The notes: a model not told the origin generated them from the sequence alone. Counted from the stretch's first letter, positions 7,933 through 17,861 are shown. The stretch is 47,665 bases of DNA from Micrococcus sp. (GCF_030523875.1 NZ_JAUNHR010000003.1:17971-65635), one strand, 5' to 3'. Translations and numbers: made by a program.

Positions 7933-9606
7933 TCAGGCGCCGTGGTCGGACCGGCGGCGGGCCTCGGCGGAGAGGAACCGCTCGTATGCCGGCAGGGTGA
8001 GGAAGTCCGGGAAGTCCTCGGCGAGGGCCACCGAGGTGAAGATCTCCCGGGCGTCGTCGAAGCGGTCGCCCTCGGTGCGCTCGATCCGGCCGAACTCCTC
8101 CTCGGTCACCTGCTCCACCCACTCGCGGGTCACGGTGCGCTCCCCGCCGTCGCTCAGACGGGCGGTGGAGCCGGTGCGGATCCACTGCCAGATCTGGGAG
8201 CGGGAGATCTCCGCAGTGGCGGCGTCCTCCATGAGGTTGTGGATGGCGGCGGCGCCGTTGCCCCGCAGCCAGGACTCCACGTACCGGATGCCCACCTCGA
8301 TGTTCATCCGCAGCCCCTGCTCCGTGATGGAGCCGGTGGTGGACCTCACGTCCACCAGGGCGGCGGCGTCGGGGACGACGTCCTCCCGACGGCGGGTGCG
8401 GATCTGGTTCGGCAGGTCCTTCAGGACGGCGTCGAACACCTCCATGGCCACGGGCACCAGGTCCGGGTGGGCCACCCACGAGCCGTCGAACCCGTCCTCG
8501 GCCTCGCGGGTCTTGTCCGCGCGGACCTTCTCCAGGGCGGCCGCGTTGGCCTCCGGGTCCCTGCGGTTCGGGATCTGCGCGGCCATGCCGCCGATCGCCG
8601 ACGCCCCGCGCCGATGGCACGTGCGCACGAGCAGCTCGGTGTAGGCCCGCATCATCGGCTGGGTCATCGTCACCTCGGAGCGGTCGGGGAGCACGAAGTC
8701 CTCGCCCCGCTCGCGGAAGGTCTTGATGACGCTGAAGATGTAGTCCCAGCGGCCCGCGTTGAGGCCGGCGGCGTGGTTGCGCAGCTGGTAGAGGATCTCC
8801 TCCATCTCGAACGCCGCGGTGATCGTCTCGATCAGCACGGTGGCCCGGATGGTCCCCTGGGGGATCTCGAGCAGGTCCTGCGCCCGGACGAACACGCAGT
8901 TCCACCACCGCGCCTCGAGGTGCGACTCGGTCTTGGGCAGGTAGAAGTACGGGCCGCGGCCGCGGCGCAGCAGCTCCTTCGCGTTGTGGAAGAAGTACAG
9001 CGCGAAGTCGGCGAGCGCGCCGGAGACCGGCTGGCCGTCCACGAGGATGCGGTCCTCCATCAGGTGCAGGCCGCGGGGCCGCACGATGATGGTGGGCCGG
9101 TCCACGAGCTGCACGCCGCCGAGGGTGTACTCCTTGCCCTCCGGGGTGGTCAGGGAGATGGTCCTGCGAATGGCGTCCTGCAGGTTTACCTGCCCGGCGA
9201 TCACGTTCTCCCAGGACGGGGTGGAGGAGTCCTCGAAGTCCGCGAGCCAGCACTTGGCGCCGGAGTTCATGGCGTTGATGGTCATCTTCCGGTCCACCGG
9301 GCCCGTGATCTCCACGCGGCGGTCGCGCAGGCCGGGGGCCAGCGGAGCGACGTGCCAGGAGGTGTCCTCGCGGACCTTGCGGGTGGCCGGGAGGAAGTCG
9401 AGGGTCTCGCCCTCGGCGATGCGACGCCGGCGGGCGGCGCGCTCGTCCATCAGCTCCCGACGGCGTCCCTCGACGCCGCGGTGCAGCGCGGCGAGGAACT
9501 CCAGGGCGGCCGAGGTCAGGACACGGTCCTGGCCGGGGACCGGCTCGCCGAGGACGCGCACGCCGTTGACGGTGGTGTCGGAGTGGGTGGTCTGCAGGGT
9601 CATCAT
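7933..9606 (-). CDS. aceB: Malate synthase A
   Basis: A 557-residue malate synthase, which condenses glyoxylate with acetyl-CoA as the second enzyme of the glyoxylate bypass. Family signatures are visible: [17 protein letters not shown] (about 108-124), the [12 protein letters not shown] stretch, [12 protein letters not shown], and the [13 protein letters not shown] segment typical of the malate synthase A type. The two adjacent ATGs at 9606 and 9603 share an AAGGAA ribosome site, so either can serve. It lies 41 nt downstream of aceA on the same strand, forming an aceA-aceB unit. The RamB-type regulator is divergent. It is needed for growth on acetate or other two-carbon substrates. Confidence 0.95.
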   Translation of the reverse strand: MMTLQTTHSDTTVNGVRVLGEPVPGQDRVLTSAALEFLAALHRGVEGRRRELMDERAARRRRIAEGETLDFLPATRKVREDTSWHVAPLAPGLRDRRVEITGPVDRKMTINAMNSGAKCWLADFEDSSTPSWENVIAGQVNLQDAIRRTISLTTPEGKEYTLGGVQLVDRPTIIVRPRGLHLMEDRILVDGQPVSGALADFALYFFHNAKELLRRGRGPYFYLPKTESHLEARWWNCVFVRAQDLLEIPQGTIRATVLIETITAAFEMEEILYQLRNHAAGLNAGRWDYIFSVIKTFRERGEDFVLPDRSEVTMTQPMMRAYTELLVRTCHRRGASAIGGMAAQIPNRRDPEANAAALEKVRADKTREAEDGFDGSWVAHPDLVPVAMEVFDAVLKDLPNQIRTRRREDVVPDAAALVDVRSTTGSITEQGLRMNIEVGIRYVESWLRGNGAAAIHNLMEDAATAEISRSQIWQWIRTGSTARLSDGGERTVTREWVEQVTEEEFGRIERTEGDRFDDAREIFTSVALAEDFPDFLTLPAYERFLSAEARRRSDHGA

Positions 9607-9647
9607 GACGGGTTCCTTCGCAGTCGTGAGGTGTCGTCGTCGACGGC

Positions 9648-10946
9648 TCAGTGGAACTGGCCCGCCTCCGTGGACTCCTTCAGGGCCACGGTGGAGGACT
9701 CGGGGTTGATGGCGGTGGAGACGGCGTCGAAGTAGCCGGTGCCGACCTCACGCTGGTGCTTGGTGGCGGTGTAGCCGCGGGTCTCGTCGGCGAACTCGCG
9801 CTCCTGCAGCTCCACGTACGCGGACATCTGGCGCTCGTTGTAGCCCTTGGCCAGGTCGAACATGGAGTGGTTCAGGGCGTGGAAGCCGGCCAGGGTGATG
9901 AACTGGAAGGTGTAGCCCATCGCGCCCAGCTCGCGCTGGAACTTGGCGATCGTGGCGTCGTCGAGGTTCTTCTTCCAGTTGAACGACGGCGAGCAGTTGT
10001 AGGAGAGCATCTGGTCCGGGAACTCGGACTTGACGGCCTCGGCGAACTTGCGGGCCAGCTCGAGGTCCGGGGTGCCGGTCTCCATCCAGATCAGGTCGGA
10101 GTAGGGGGCGTAGGCCTTGGCGCGGGCGATGCAGGGCTCCACGCCGTTCTTGACCTTGTAGAAGCCCTCGGCGGTGCGCTCGCCGGTGATGAACTCGGCG
10201 TCGCGCTCGTCGACGTCGGAGGTGATCAGGGTGGCGGCCTCGGCGTCGGTGCGGGCGATGATCACGGAGGGCACGCCGGCGACGTCGGCGGCCAGGCGCG
10301 CGGCGTTCAGGGTGCGGACGTGCTGGCCGGTGGGGATGAGGACCTTGCCGCCCAGGTGGCCGCACTTCTTCTCGGAGGCCAGCTGGTCCTCCCAGTGCAC
10401 GCCGGAGGCGCCGGAGGCGATCATGCCCTTCATGAGCTCGTAGGCGTTGAGCGGGCCGCCGAAGCCGGCCTCGGCGTCGGCGACGATCGGCACCAGGTAG
10501 TCCTCGACGGTCTTGATGCCCTCGGACCACTCGATCTGGTCGGCGCGCAGCAGCGCGTTGTTGATGCGGCGGACCACGGCCGGCACGGAGTTGGCCGGGT
10601 AGAGGGACTGGTCCGGGTAGGTGTGGCCGGAGAGGTTGGCGTCCGCGGCGACCTGCCAGCCGGAGAGGTACACGGCGCGGAGGCCGGCCTTGACCTGCTG
10701 CACGGCCTGGTTGCCGGTGAGGGCGCCCAGGGCGTTGGTGAACTCGCCCTTGGCGTGCTCGGAGGTCAGCTGCTCCCAGAGCTTCTCGGAGCCGCGGCGG
10801 GCGAGGGTGTGCTCCTCCTGGACGCGGCCGCGGAGCTTGGCGACGTCCTCGGCGGTGTAGGTGCGCTCGATGTGGGCCCAGCGGTCGTTGGTGTCCCAGT
10901 CCTTCTGGATCTCCTGGGCGATCTGCTGCACGGTCTGCTCGGTCAT
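9648..10946 (-). CDS. aceA: Isocitrate lyase
   Basis: A 432-residue isocitrate lyase, which splits isocitrate to glyoxylate and succinate. The active-site signature KKCGH is at 193-197 (C195). The nearby WEDQLASE and the downstream [20 protein letters not shown]-type segment also match the bacterial AceA family. Length is typical of the short actinobacterial Icl1 class. The ATG at 10946 has a GAAAGGACC-type ribosome site. It is followed by aceB and faces the divergent ramB gene across 276 nt. Together they form the standard acetate-growth locus known from Corynebacterium, where RamB represses aceA and aceB. Confidence 0.96.
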   Translation of the reverse strand: MTEQTVQQIAQEIQKDWDTNDRWAHIERTYTAEDVAKLRGRVQEEHTLARRGSEKLWEQLTSEHAKGEFTNALGALTGNQAVQQVKAGLRAVYLSGWQVAADANLSGHTYPDQSLYPANSVPAVVRRINNALLRADQIEWSEGIKTVEDYLVPIVADAEAGFGGPLNAYELMKGMIASGASGVHWEDQLASEKKCGHLGGKVLIPTGQHVRTLNAARLAADVAGVPSVIIARTDAEAATLITSDVDERDAEFITGERTAEGFYKVKNGVEPCIARAKAYAPYSDLIWMETGTPDLELARKFAEAVKSEFPDQMLSYNCSPSFNWKKNLDDATIAKFQRELGAMGYTFQFITLAGFHALNHSMFDLAKGYNERQMSAYVELQEREFADETRGYTATKHQREVGTGYFDAVSTAINPESSTVALKESTEAGQFH

Positions 10947-11065
10947 GGTCCTGGTCCTTTCGGGTGGGGGACGGGGCGGGCCTCCGCGGTGCTGCGGCGG
11001 CGTCTCCCCGGGGGGTGTGGAACCACTGTGGCCCGACGCACACCTGACCGGGACCCGGAGTCGCA

Positions 11066-11117
11066 GGAAAGTTCGGGGCCTTCTTCCCGCTCTGTCAAGA
11101 AAAAGGATTCTTTGCGT
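11066..11117 (-). promoter_or_regulatory. aceA promoter with RamB-like sites
   Basis: On the minus strand TTGACA (11098-11093) is followed 17 nt later by CGAACT (11075-11070), a plausible -35/-10 pair giving an aceA leader of about 120 nt. GAACTTTCC overlaps the -10 box, and ATTCTTTGCGT (11107-11117) lies just upstream. Both resemble the CTTTGC-containing RamB site known from Corynebacterium only partly. This AT-richer stretch stands out from its surroundings. Confidence 0.4.
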
Positions 11118-11209
11118 CCTGGGCTGTTCATGGATGGGTCTCTGCCCGCGAAGCGGGTCAGAGGCGCGAATGTTGACTTCACAGACGGTCTCCCAGGTGT
11201 GACTGTCAT

Positions 11210-11222
11210 TACCCTCGTCGGC
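11210..11222 (+). promoter_or_regulatory. Leaderless -10 box of ramB
   Basis: TACCCT (11210-11215) lies 7 nt before the ATG of ramB, and there is no ribosome-binding site. A small hairpin (about 11140-11163) sits further upstream. Confidence 0.45.
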
Positions 11223-12713
11223 ATGGCCACTCCCACGGACCCCGCCCACGAGCCCCCGCGCGTCGACCCCCTCGTGCTCGGCCGCCGGCTGCGCCACCTG
11301 CGCCGGACGTCCGGCGCGACGCTGTCCGACATCGCCGGGAAGGTCGGCGTGACCGCCTCCCACCTCTCCCTCGTGGAGAACGGGCACCGCGAGCCGCGGC
11401 TGACCCTCCTGACCGCCCTGGCGGACGTGCACGGCGTCAAGGTGGAGGATCTGCTGACCCCGGAGGCGCCGAGCCGGCGCGCGGCCCTGGAGGTGGCCGT
11501 GGAGCGGGCGCAGCGCGGCCCCCTGTTCCAGCGGCTGGGCCTGCCCTCCCTGAGGATCGGCTCGCGCACCCCGGACGAGGTCCTCGAGGTGATCGCGGGG
11601 CTGCAGGCCGAGCTGGACCGGCAGATGGCCGAGCGCGTGTCCACCCCGGAGGAGGCGCGCCGGGCGAACAGCGCCCTCCGGGAGGAGATGCGCGCCTGCG
11701 GCAACCACTACGCGGACCTGGAGCGCCGGGCCCAGGAGCTGCGGGAGGCGGTGGACGTGGCGGACGGCCCGCTGACGCACCACCACGTCTCTGCCCTGGC
11801 CGAGCACCTGGGGTTCGCGGTCCGGTTCGTGCCCGATCTGCCGCACTCGACGCGCTCCGTCACGGACCTGAAGAACCGCCGCATCTACTTGTCTCGGTCC
11901 CGCCGCCCGGACCACGACCCGCGCGCGGTGCTCCTGCAGGCGGTGTGCTCCTCGGTGCTGGGCCACGGCGAGCCCGCCGACTACGCGGAGTTCCTCCGCC
12001 AGCGCGTGTACACGAACTACCTGGCCGCGGCGATGATGATGCCGGAGCGCGGCACCGTGCGCGCACTGCGCGAGGCGAAGGAGCGCCGCGACCTCTCGGT
12101 GGACGACCTGCGGGACCGGTTCGGCGTCTCGTGGGAGTCCGCTGCGCACCGGTTCACCAACCTGGCCACCGAGCACCTGGGACTGACCTGCCACTTCGCG
12201 AAGGTCCACGAGTCCGGGGTGTTCCACAAGGCGTACGAGAACGACGGCATCCCGTTCCCCACGGACCACATCGGGGCGATCGAGGGGCAGACGGCCTGCC
12301 GGCACTGGACCAGCCGGCAGGTGTTCTCCGTGGCCGACCACCTCGGCGCGTTCCCGCAGTACACGGACACCCCCGCCGGGACGTTCTGGTCGGCGGCGGT
12401 GGTCGAGCCGACCTCCACCGGCTTCTACTCCCTCACGGTGGGCGTGCCCTTCGACGACGCCAAGTGGTTCCGCGGCCGGGAGACCTCCGCGCGGACCCGC
12501 AGCACCTGCCCGGACCCGGAGTGCTGCCGGCTGCCCTCGGCGGACCTGGAGGCCGCGTGGGGCGGGCAGGCCTGGCCGGCGGCCCGCGCCAACGCGCACC
12601 TGCTGGCGGCCATGCCCAGCGGGGCGTTCCCGGGCGTGGAGGAGGTGCAGGTGTTCGAGTTCCTCCAGACGCAGGAGAGCCGGTGGCCCCCGGAGGGGGC
12701 GGGGGAGGCCTGA
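11223..12713 (+). CDS. ramB: RamB-type XRE-family regulator of acetate metabolism
   Basis: A 496-residue regulator. Residues about 17-80 form an XRE helix-turn-helix ([20 protein letters not shown], then [20 protein letters not shown]). The large C-terminal region (about 190-490) resembles the IrrE/ImmA-like and short-chain acyl-sensing part of RamB/MccR proteins. It contains a segment with AAAMMMPE, like a degenerate metallopeptidase site, and a cysteine-rich CPDPECC stretch near 427-433. It is divergent from aceA, as in Corynebacterium, where RamB represses aceA, aceB and pta-ack. The role as repressor of the glyoxylate bypass is inferred from this context. The start is the ATG at 11223 with a leaderless-type promoter. 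Confidence 0.88.
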   Translation: MATPTDPAHEPPRVDPLVLGRRLRHLRRTSGATLSDIAGKVGVTASHLSLVENGHREPRLTLLTALADVHGVKVEDLLTPEAPSRRAALEVAVERAQRGPLFQRLGLPSLRIGSRTPDEVLEVIAGLQAELDRQMAERVSTPEEARRANSALREEMRACGNHYADLERRAQELREAVDVADGPLTHHHVSALAEHLGFAVRFVPDLPHSTRSVTDLKNRRIYLSRSRRPDHDPRAVLLQAVCSSVLGHGEPADYAEFLRQRVYTNYLAAAMMMPERGTVRALREAKERRDLSVDDLRDRFGVSWESAAHRFTNLATEHLGLTCHFAKVHESGVFHKAYENDGIPFPTDHIGAIEGQTACRHWTSRQVFSVADHLGAFPQYTDTPAGTFWSAAVVEPTSTGFYSLTVGVPFDDAKWFRGRETSARTRSTCPDPECCRLPSADLEAAWGGQAWPAARANAHLLAAMPSGAFPGVEEVQVFEFLQTQESRWPPEGAGEA

Positions 12714-12871
12714 CGGGGCGGCGGCGGGCGCGGGCCGTGCCGCACGTCTCCCACCGCAGGCCCGCCCCGCAGGCGTTCCGTCCGGCGCCCCTGCGCTCCT
12801 ACGGTGGACGGCACCCGCGCGACCGCACCGGCCCCGCGGAGGACATCCCCGACGTCGAGAGGACCATCCCC

Positions 12872-13576
12872 ATGCCTTCCGTGCTGTTCGTGCTCACCGG
12901 AGCCCGCCACTGGACCCTGCAGGACGGGAGCGAACACCCCACCGGCTTCTGGGCCGAGGAGCTCGTGGCCCCGTACGACCGCTTCGAGCAGGCCGGCTGG
13001 GACATCGCCGTCGCCACGCCGGGCGCCGTCGTGCCCGTGGTGGACGAGGGCAGCCTCGGTGAGATGGGCGGCTCCGAGGAGGAGACCGCCGCGCTGCGCG
13101 CCCGCCTCGAGGAGCTCGCCCCCGTGCTTTCCGCCCCGCAGGACCTGCACGAGGTGGACGGCCAGGCCTACGACGTCGTCTTCTATCCCGGCGGCCACGG
13201 CCCCATGGAGGACCTCGCCGTGGACGCCGGCTCCGGTGCCCTCCTGCGCGAGCGCGTGGCTGAGGGGAGGCCGGTCGCCCTGCTGTGCCACGCCCCGGCG
13301 GCGGCACTCGCGGCCGAGCTCGACGACGACGCCGGCCCCGGCCCCTTCCACGGCCGCCGCATGACGGGCTTCTCCAACGTCGAGGAGCAGCAGGCGGGCC
13401 TGGCCGACAAGGCCCCGTGGCTGCTGGAGGACCGCCTCAAGGAGATCGGCGCCGAGTACGAGAAGGCCGCCGAGCCGTGGGCCTCCCACGTGGTGATGGA
13501 CGGCCCGGTCTACACCGGCCAGAACCCGGCGTCCTCGGCGGCGCTGGCCGAGCGCCTCCTGGCCGACCTGGGCTGA
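12872..13576 (+). CDS. DJ-1/PfpI family (class I glutamine amidotransferase-like) protein
   Basis: A 234-residue protein of the Hsp31/HchA-like branch of the DJ-1/PfpI superfamily. The N-terminal strand SVLFVLTGA, the TGFWAEEL segment with the conserved acidic residue (E30), [12 protein letters not shown] (about 100-111) and the nucleophile elbow ALLCHAPAA (C139, H140) are all present. Members act as glyoxalase III/deglycases, chaperones or amidases. Which activity applies here is not decidable from sequence alone. The ATG has a GAGAGGA ribosome site. It follows ramB by 158 nt and seems to be a stand-alone stress-type gene. Confidence 0.85.
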   Translation: MPSVLFVLTGARHWTLQDGSEHPTGFWAEELVAPYDRFEQAGWDIAVATPGAVVPVVDEGSLGEMGGSEEETAALRARLEELAPVLSAPQDLHEVDGQAYDVVFYPGGHGPMEDLAVDAGSGALLRERVAEGRPVALLCHAPAAALAAELDDDAGPGPFHGRRMTGFSNVEEQQAGLADKAPWLLEDRLKEIGAEYEKAAEPWASHVVMDGPVYTGQNPASSAALAERLLADLG

Positions 13577-13659
13577 CCGGCCCGCCCGCGACGCCGCCGC
13601 TCCCTCCGCGCCGCCGCGCCCCACCCGAGGGACGCGGCGGCGTCGCCCATACTGGGACC

Positions 13660-14160
13660 GTGACCCTCGCCGTGCTCGTGTCCGTCCTCGCCGTCCTGCT
13701 GCTGATCGTCGGCCTGGTCGGCACCGTCTACCCGATCCTGCCCGGTTCGACCCTCAACGCGGTCGTCTCCGTGGCGTGGGCATGGATCCTCGGCTCCACC
13801 GCCTCCTGGACGTTCGGCCTCGTGGCCGCCGGCCTGTCGATCGCCGGCGTGAGCGCCTCCGCGGCCCTGACCGGTCGGCGCCTCGTGCGGGAGCGCGTCC
13901 CCCGCGGCCCGATCCTGGCCGGCGTCGCCGGCGCGGTGATCGGCTTCTTCGTCGTGCCGGTCGTGGGCCTGTTCCTCGGCTTCGCGGTCGGCCTGTTCCT
14001 CGCCGAGTGGCGCCGCCGCAAGGACGCCCGCGCGGCGCTGGCCTCCTCGTGGGGCGCGCTCAAGGCCATGGGCCTGGGCATGCTCGTGGAGTTCGTGTGC
14101 GCCATGGTGGCCCTGGCCTCGGTGGGCACCGGCATCCTGGTGCACTTCGCCACGGCCTGA
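13660..14160 (+). CDS. DUF456-type membrane protein
   Basis: A 166-residue protein with about four membrane segments (residues 2-24, 28-48, 84-112 and 135-160). A glycine-rich pattern typical of the DUF456 family is visible: VGLVGTVYPILPGSTL at the first helix turn and PRGPILAGVAGAVIGFFVVP in the middle. An AEWRRRKDARAAL loop lies in the cytoplasmic-looking part. The start is the GTG at 13660, with CATACT at 13648-13653 six nt before it and no ribosome site, so it is probably leaderless. Function unknown. Confidence 0.75.
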   Translation: MTLAVLVSVLAVLLLIVGLVGTVYPILPGSTLNAVVSVAWAWILGSTASWTFGLVAAGLSIAGVSASAALTGRRLVRERVPRGPILAGVAGAVIGFFVVPVVGLFLGFAVGLFLAEWRRRKDARAALASSWGALKAMGLGMLVEFVCAMVALASVGTGILVHFATA

Positions 14161-14291
14161 CCCGGGAGGACGGCGACGCCGGCCCGCGACGTTCACCGGC
14201 CCGTCACCCCGGCGTGGGTGACCCGCACGCCCACTCCGGCCAGGCTGGAGCCGGGACCGCCCCCACGCGGCCGTCCCGGAAGCGAGGCGTC

Positions 14292-15173
14292 ATGCTCCCG
14301 TCCCCCGCCCCCCACCGCCGCGGCACGACCTCGGCCCTGCTCCTGAGCGCCGCCCTCCTGCTGCTGGGCGGGCTGGCCCTCGTGATGGGCGGGACGGTCC
14401 GCTGGCTCGGGTGCCTCACCCCCGACCTCTGGGCCGTGGCATGCCCCATGCACGACGACGCGTTCGACGAGGTGCCCGGCATCGACCTCCCGGTGGCGGC
14501 CGGCTACGCGCTCGTCGGCGCGGCGGCGCTGCCCGCGACGCTCGGGCTGCGGCCAGGTCCGGGCGCCCGCGGCCGGTGGGCGCTGCCCGCGCTCGGCCTC
14601 CTCACGCTCCTGGTGCACGTGGCCTTCGCTGTGGGGACGCTCGAGCCGGGGGAGCCGGGGAAGCCGGGAGAGCCGGCGTCGGCGCTCGGGCAGGCGAGCT
14701 CCCTTCTCGTTCTGCTGGTGCCCGTGCTGAGCGTCACCGGCGCGGCATTGGTGGCCCTCGGCCAGGACGACACCCCCGGCCGCCCGACCGCCCGGTGGAC
14801 CGGGGGGGACCTTGGCCGCCGCAGCTCGCGCCTCCCACCGGTAGAGCCGGCGGGCACTGCCGGCGACGCTCGCCGGCGTCACCGCGCTACTGGCCGCCGG
14901 CGGCTGGGCCGCGGCGGGGGCGATCCTCTGGCGGGACTGCCTCGAGCCCGGATCCTCCACGACCGGGTGCGCCCCCGCCGCCGCGGCCGCGGTCCTGACC
15001 GCGGGTGCCGGGGCCGTCCTGGCCTCAGGGCGGGGACCGTCGTGCTCGCGGAGTCGGCCTTCGCCCTGGTCCTCGCCCTCCTCGGGATGGTCCTGGCCTG
15101 TCGGGCCGGTGTCAGCGGCGTGCACGGCTCCCGCGGATCTCAGTCCGCGAGATCACCCGTCGCGAGTGCGTAG
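14292..15173 (+). pseudogene. Membrane protein gene with apparent compensating frameshifts
   Basis: The frame from the ATG at 14292 encodes convincing membrane helices (about residues 13-35, 68-85 and 97-118). From about 14,780 to 15,020 that frame becomes arginine-rich nonsense. In the same stretch the +1 frame reads like membrane protein, with segments such as LAGVTALLAAGGWAAAGAIL and APAAAAAVLTAGAGAVLAS. From about 15,025 the original frame again looks real, with VVLAESAFALVLALLGMVLA. The +1 frame carries a TAG at 14842-14844, so the first shift must lie after it. One extra base near 14,845-14,865 and one missing base near 15,000-15,025 would restore one five- to six-helix protein of about 290 residues. 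It may be a damaged gene or a sequencing error in GC runs. The 3' end overlaps lldR by 34 nt. No family recognised. Confidence 0.5.
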
Positions 15174-15880
15174 AAGCCCAGGATGTGCTCGCGCAGAGAG
15201 GCGGCGGCCAGCTCGCCGTCGCGCGCATCGACCGCCGCGAGGATGCCGCGGTGCTCGTCCTGCAGCCGTCGGCGCACGGCGTCCCAGTCGGCCAGGGCAG
15301 CCACAGACTCCTGGACGTAGCCGACGACGGCCTGCCTCAGCGACGCCATGATGGTCTCGGTGACGACGTTGCCGCTCAGGGCGGCGAGGGTGATGTGGAA
15401 CTGGGCGTCGAGCTCATGGAAGACGTCTCGTGGCAGGGCGGGGTCGTCCATGCGTTCCAGCAGGGTGGCCGCCTGGGCCATGGCGGCCCGTCGGGGGTCG
15501 TCGCCGAGCTCAGCGTCGCCGTGCCGACGCGCGGCGAGGCGGGCCGCCTCGGTCTCGAGGAGCACACGGGTGGCGACGATGTCCGAGACCGGCAGGGCCT
15601 GCGTGGCCACGTGCATCCGCAGCGCCCATCCGAGGGCGGCCGAGGGCTCGGAGACCACCACGGCACCGGCGGTGGGGCCGGAGCCGGTGCCCGAGCGGAC
15701 GAGCCCCATCGCGTCCAGGATGCGGGTGGCCTCCCGCACGGAGGCCCGGGAGATGCCGAAGCGTTCCGCCAGGGCACGCTCGCCGGGCAGCTTGTCGCCC
15801 ACCCGCACCCGGCCGCCGCGCAGCTCGTCCTCGAGCCAGTCGAGGATCACGGTGTGGGCGCGCGGGGCTGTGTCGGGCAC
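15140..15880 (-). CDS. lldR: FadR/LldR-type GntR regulator of L-lactate use
   Basis: A 246-residue GntR-family regulator with an FCD domain. The winged helix is at about 8-75 (PGERALAERFGISRASVREATRIL). The C-terminal FCD domain carries the metal-site pattern with D and H residues in FHELDAQFHITLAALSGN and LQDEHRGIL. It is next to the lactate permease and close to lutABC. In Corynebacterium and E. coli, LldR regulators of this class bind TNGT-N-ACNA palindromes and respond to L-lactate. Four such sites occur at the three promoters of this module, including one on its own -10 box. The start is GTG 15880 with GGAGGAG 7 nt upstream. Confidence 0.88.
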   Translation of the reverse strand: MPDTAPRAHTVILDWLEDELRGGRVRVGDKLPGERALAERFGISRASVREATRILDAMGLVRSGTGSGPTAGAVVVSEPSAALGWALRMHVATQALPVSDIVATRVLLETEAARLAARRHGDAELGDDPRRAAMAQAATLLERMDDPALPRDVFHELDAQFHITLAALSGNVVTETIMASLRQAVVGYVQESVAALADWDAVRRRLQDEHRGILAAVDARDGELAAASLREHILGFYALATGDLAD

Positions 15881-15909
15881 GGGTGTCTCCTCCGAGACGG
15901 ATGGCGGCG

Positions 15910-15925
15910 TGGACTGCCCATCCTA
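15910..15925 (-). promoter_or_regulatory. lldR promoter with overlapping LldR-like operator
   Basis: On the minus strand TAGGAT (15925-15920) is a -10 box and TGGGCAGTCCA (15920-15910) follows directly. The latter differs by one base from TGGTCAGTCCA at the lldP promoter. It suggests autoregulation by LldR. Confidence 0.6.
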
Positions 15926-15927
15926 GG

Positions 15928-15942
15928 CCTCCGCCTCGGAGG
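15928..15942 (-). terminator. Short hairpin after lldP
   Basis: CCTCCG and CGGAGG form a 6-bp stem with a 3-nt loop, 10 nt after the lldP stop on the minus strand. It separates lldP from the independently promoted lldR. The stem is small and there is no T tract. Confidence 0.4.
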
Positions 15943-15951
15943 AGCCGTGCG

Positions 15952-17613
15952 TCACGGGGCGGCCGGCAGCATCCAGGACAGGACCGTGGACTGCAGGTAG
16001 ACGATCACGCACACGAGCAGCAGCAGGCCCACGGACCAGCCGACCACCCGGCGCAGGATCTCGCTCTCCCGGCCCTCCAGGGAGACCGCGGTCGCGGCGA
16101 TGGCCAGGGACTGCGGGGAGATCATCTTGCCCACCACGCCGCCGGAGGTGTTCGCGGCCACGAGCAGGGCCGGATCGGCGCCGATGTTGTGGGCGGCGGT
16201 CTGCTGGAGCTTGGCGAACAGGGCGTTCGCGGAGGTGTCCGAGCCGGTGACGGCCGTGCCGAGCCATCCCAGCACCGGGGAGAGGAACACGAAGGCCGTG
16301 CCCAGGCCGGCCACCCACGTGCCCATGGCGATGGTCTGGCCCGAGAAGTTCATCACGTAGGCCAGGGACAGCACGGTCATGATGGTCAGGGCGGACCAGC
16401 GCATGCGCCAGAAGCTGCGGCCGATCTCGGCCACCGCGTCCCCCACGCCCAGCCGGTAGCGGCCGCCGTCGTCGAACACGGAGTAGACCACGGTCATCAC
16501 CAGGCCGGCGAACAGCAGCAGGGTGCCGGGGGAGGCGAGCCACTCGGCCTTGTACACGGTGTTGGCGATCGGGGCTCCGGCGGTGTCGGCCAGACGGCCG
16601 TCCAGGCCCGGCCAGGGCGTCTTCGTGGTGGCGGAGGACAGAGCGGCCGTGATCGGCGGGACCAGCTTGGCCAGGCCGAAGACGGTCACCACGACGATGT
16701 AGGGCAGCAGGGCCATCCACACGCGGACGGGGGTGAGGGTGGAGGCGGCCGGGGCGTCGGTGACACCCAGCCGGGCGCGCGCCTCGGCCGCGCCCTTGGG
16801 CCGCCAGAAGCGCAGCATGACGACGGCCGTGCCCATGGAGACCAGGGCTGCGACCACGTCGGTGAGCTCGTAGGAGAAGTAGGTGGAGGCGAACCAGATG
16901 GACAGGGCGAAGGCGGTGCCGATGACCAGCAGGGCCGGCCAGGTCTGACGGATGCCGCGGGCACCGTCGATGATCAGCACGAGCAGGAACGGGACGAGGA
17001 CGGCCACGAACGGGGCCTGGTGGCCGACGATCGCGCCGATGTGCTCGGCGGGGATGCCCGTGAGGGTGCCCGCGGTGGTGATCGGGATGCCGACGGCGCC
17101 GAACGCCACGGGCGCGGTGTTGGCCAGCAGCACGGCCGTGGCCGCGCGCAGCGGCGGGATGCCGAGCGCCAGGATCATCGTCGCCGTGATCGCCACGGGC
17201 GCGCCGAACCCGGCGAGCGCCTCGAGCAGGCCGCCGAAGCAGAAGGCGATGAGCACCGCCTGGATGCGGATGTCCCCGCCGCCGATCGAGTCGAAGATGG
17301 CCCGCATGTCCTCGAACCGCCCGGACAGCACCGTCACCTGGTAGAACCACAGCGCCATCACCACGATCCACACGATCGGGAAGAGCCCGAAGGCGGCGCC
17401 CTGGGCGGCGGACAGCAGGGCGAGCCCGGCGGGCATGCCGAAGCCGAGCACGGCCACGCCGAGGGCGACCGCCAGGGCGGCCAGGCCGGACTGCCACGCC
17501 TTGAGCTTGAGGAGCATGAGGGTGATGAAGAACGTCAGCAGGGGCAGGGCCCCCAGCGCGGCGGACAGCCCGAGGCTGCCGGCTGCGTCGGGGAGGGCGG
17601 TGTAGGTCTGCAC
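15952..17613 (-). CDS. lldP: L-lactate permease (LctP family)
   Basis: A 553-residue integral membrane protein of the LctP/LldP family with about 12-14 hydrophobic segments. Recognisable family stretches include FFGLFPIVWIVVMALWFYQ-like helix 3 (here beginning AAFGLFPIVWIV), the FCFGGLLEALAGFGAPVAIT region and ANTAPVAFGAVGIP, plus NTSGGVVGKMISPQSLAIA near the C-terminus. It imports L-lactate or glycolate with protons. It is divergent from lutABC, with two LldR-like operators directly downstream of a good promoter. The start is ATG 17613. Transport followed by LutABC oxidation forms a complete uptake-and-use route. Confidence 0.95.
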   Translation of the reverse strand: MQTYTALPDAAGSLGLSAALGALPLLTFFITLMLLKLKAWQSGLAALAVALGVAVLGFGMPAGLALLSAAQGAAFGLFPIVWIVVMALWFYQVTVLSGRFEDMRAIFDSIGGGDIRIQAVLIAFCFGGLLEALAGFGAPVAITATMILALGIPPLRAATAVLLANTAPVAFGAVGIPITTAGTLTGIPAEHIGAIVGHQAPFVAVLVPFLLVLIIDGARGIRQTWPALLVIGTAFALSIWFASTYFSYELTDVVAALVSMGTAVVMLRFWRPKGAAEARARLGVTDAPAASTLTPVRVWMALLPYIVVVTVFGLAKLVPPITAALSSATTKTPWPGLDGRLADTAGAPIANTVYKAEWLASPGTLLLFAGLVMTVVYSVFDDGGRYRLGVGDAVAEIGRSFWRMRWSALTIMTVLSLAYVMNFSGQTIAMGTWVAGLGTAFVFLSPVLGWLGTAVTGSDTSANALFAKLQQTAAHNIGADPALLVAANTSGGVVGKMISPQSLAIAATAVSLEGRESEILRRVVGWSVGLLLLVCVIVYLQSTVLSWMLPAAP

Positions 17614-17691
17614 GGATCCTCCGGGAGGGTCGGCGGCGGGTGCCGGTGCGGGGCGGTGTCGTTCCGGCTCGGGCTCGCCCGGGCCGGCATG

Positions 17692-17748
17692 TGGTCAGTC
17701 CACAGTGGTCAGACCACGCAGAGTACTGTGAGGTCGGTCACTGCGCAA
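17692..17748 (-). promoter_or_regulatory. lldP promoter with two LldR-like operators
   Basis: On the minus strand TTGCGC (17748-17743), a 17-nt spacer and TACTCT (17725-17720) form the promoter. Just downstream lie TGGTCAGACCA (17706-17716) and TGGTCAGTCCA (17692-17702), with centres 14 bp apart. Both fit the LldR pattern TNGT-N3-ACNA or nearly so. Binding would block elongation of lldP. Confidence 0.7.
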
Positions 17749-17816
17749 GGGGGCGCGGGGGTGGCTCCGGCGGAGCTCCGTCACGACGCGGGCTGTGACG
17801 GCCGCCACGCGCCTGG

Positions 17817-17829
17817 TATGGTCTGACCA
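17817..17829 (+). promoter_or_regulatory. lutABC -10 box with overlapping LldR-like operator
   Basis: TATGGT (17817-17822) overlaps the palindrome TGGTCTGACCA (17819-17829). The site matches TNGT-N3-ACNA exactly. It leaves a leader of about 30 nt before lutA with a GAGGAGG ribosome site. Confidence 0.7.
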
Positions 17830-17861
17830 CACCCCACCCCGCCGTCCCCCGAGGAGGACCC

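Noticed and set aside
9651-11222. Upstream extension of ramB opposite aceA
   Set aside because: The extension is antisense to isocitrate lyase; the XRE domain begins just after the ATG at 11223, which has its own -10 box.
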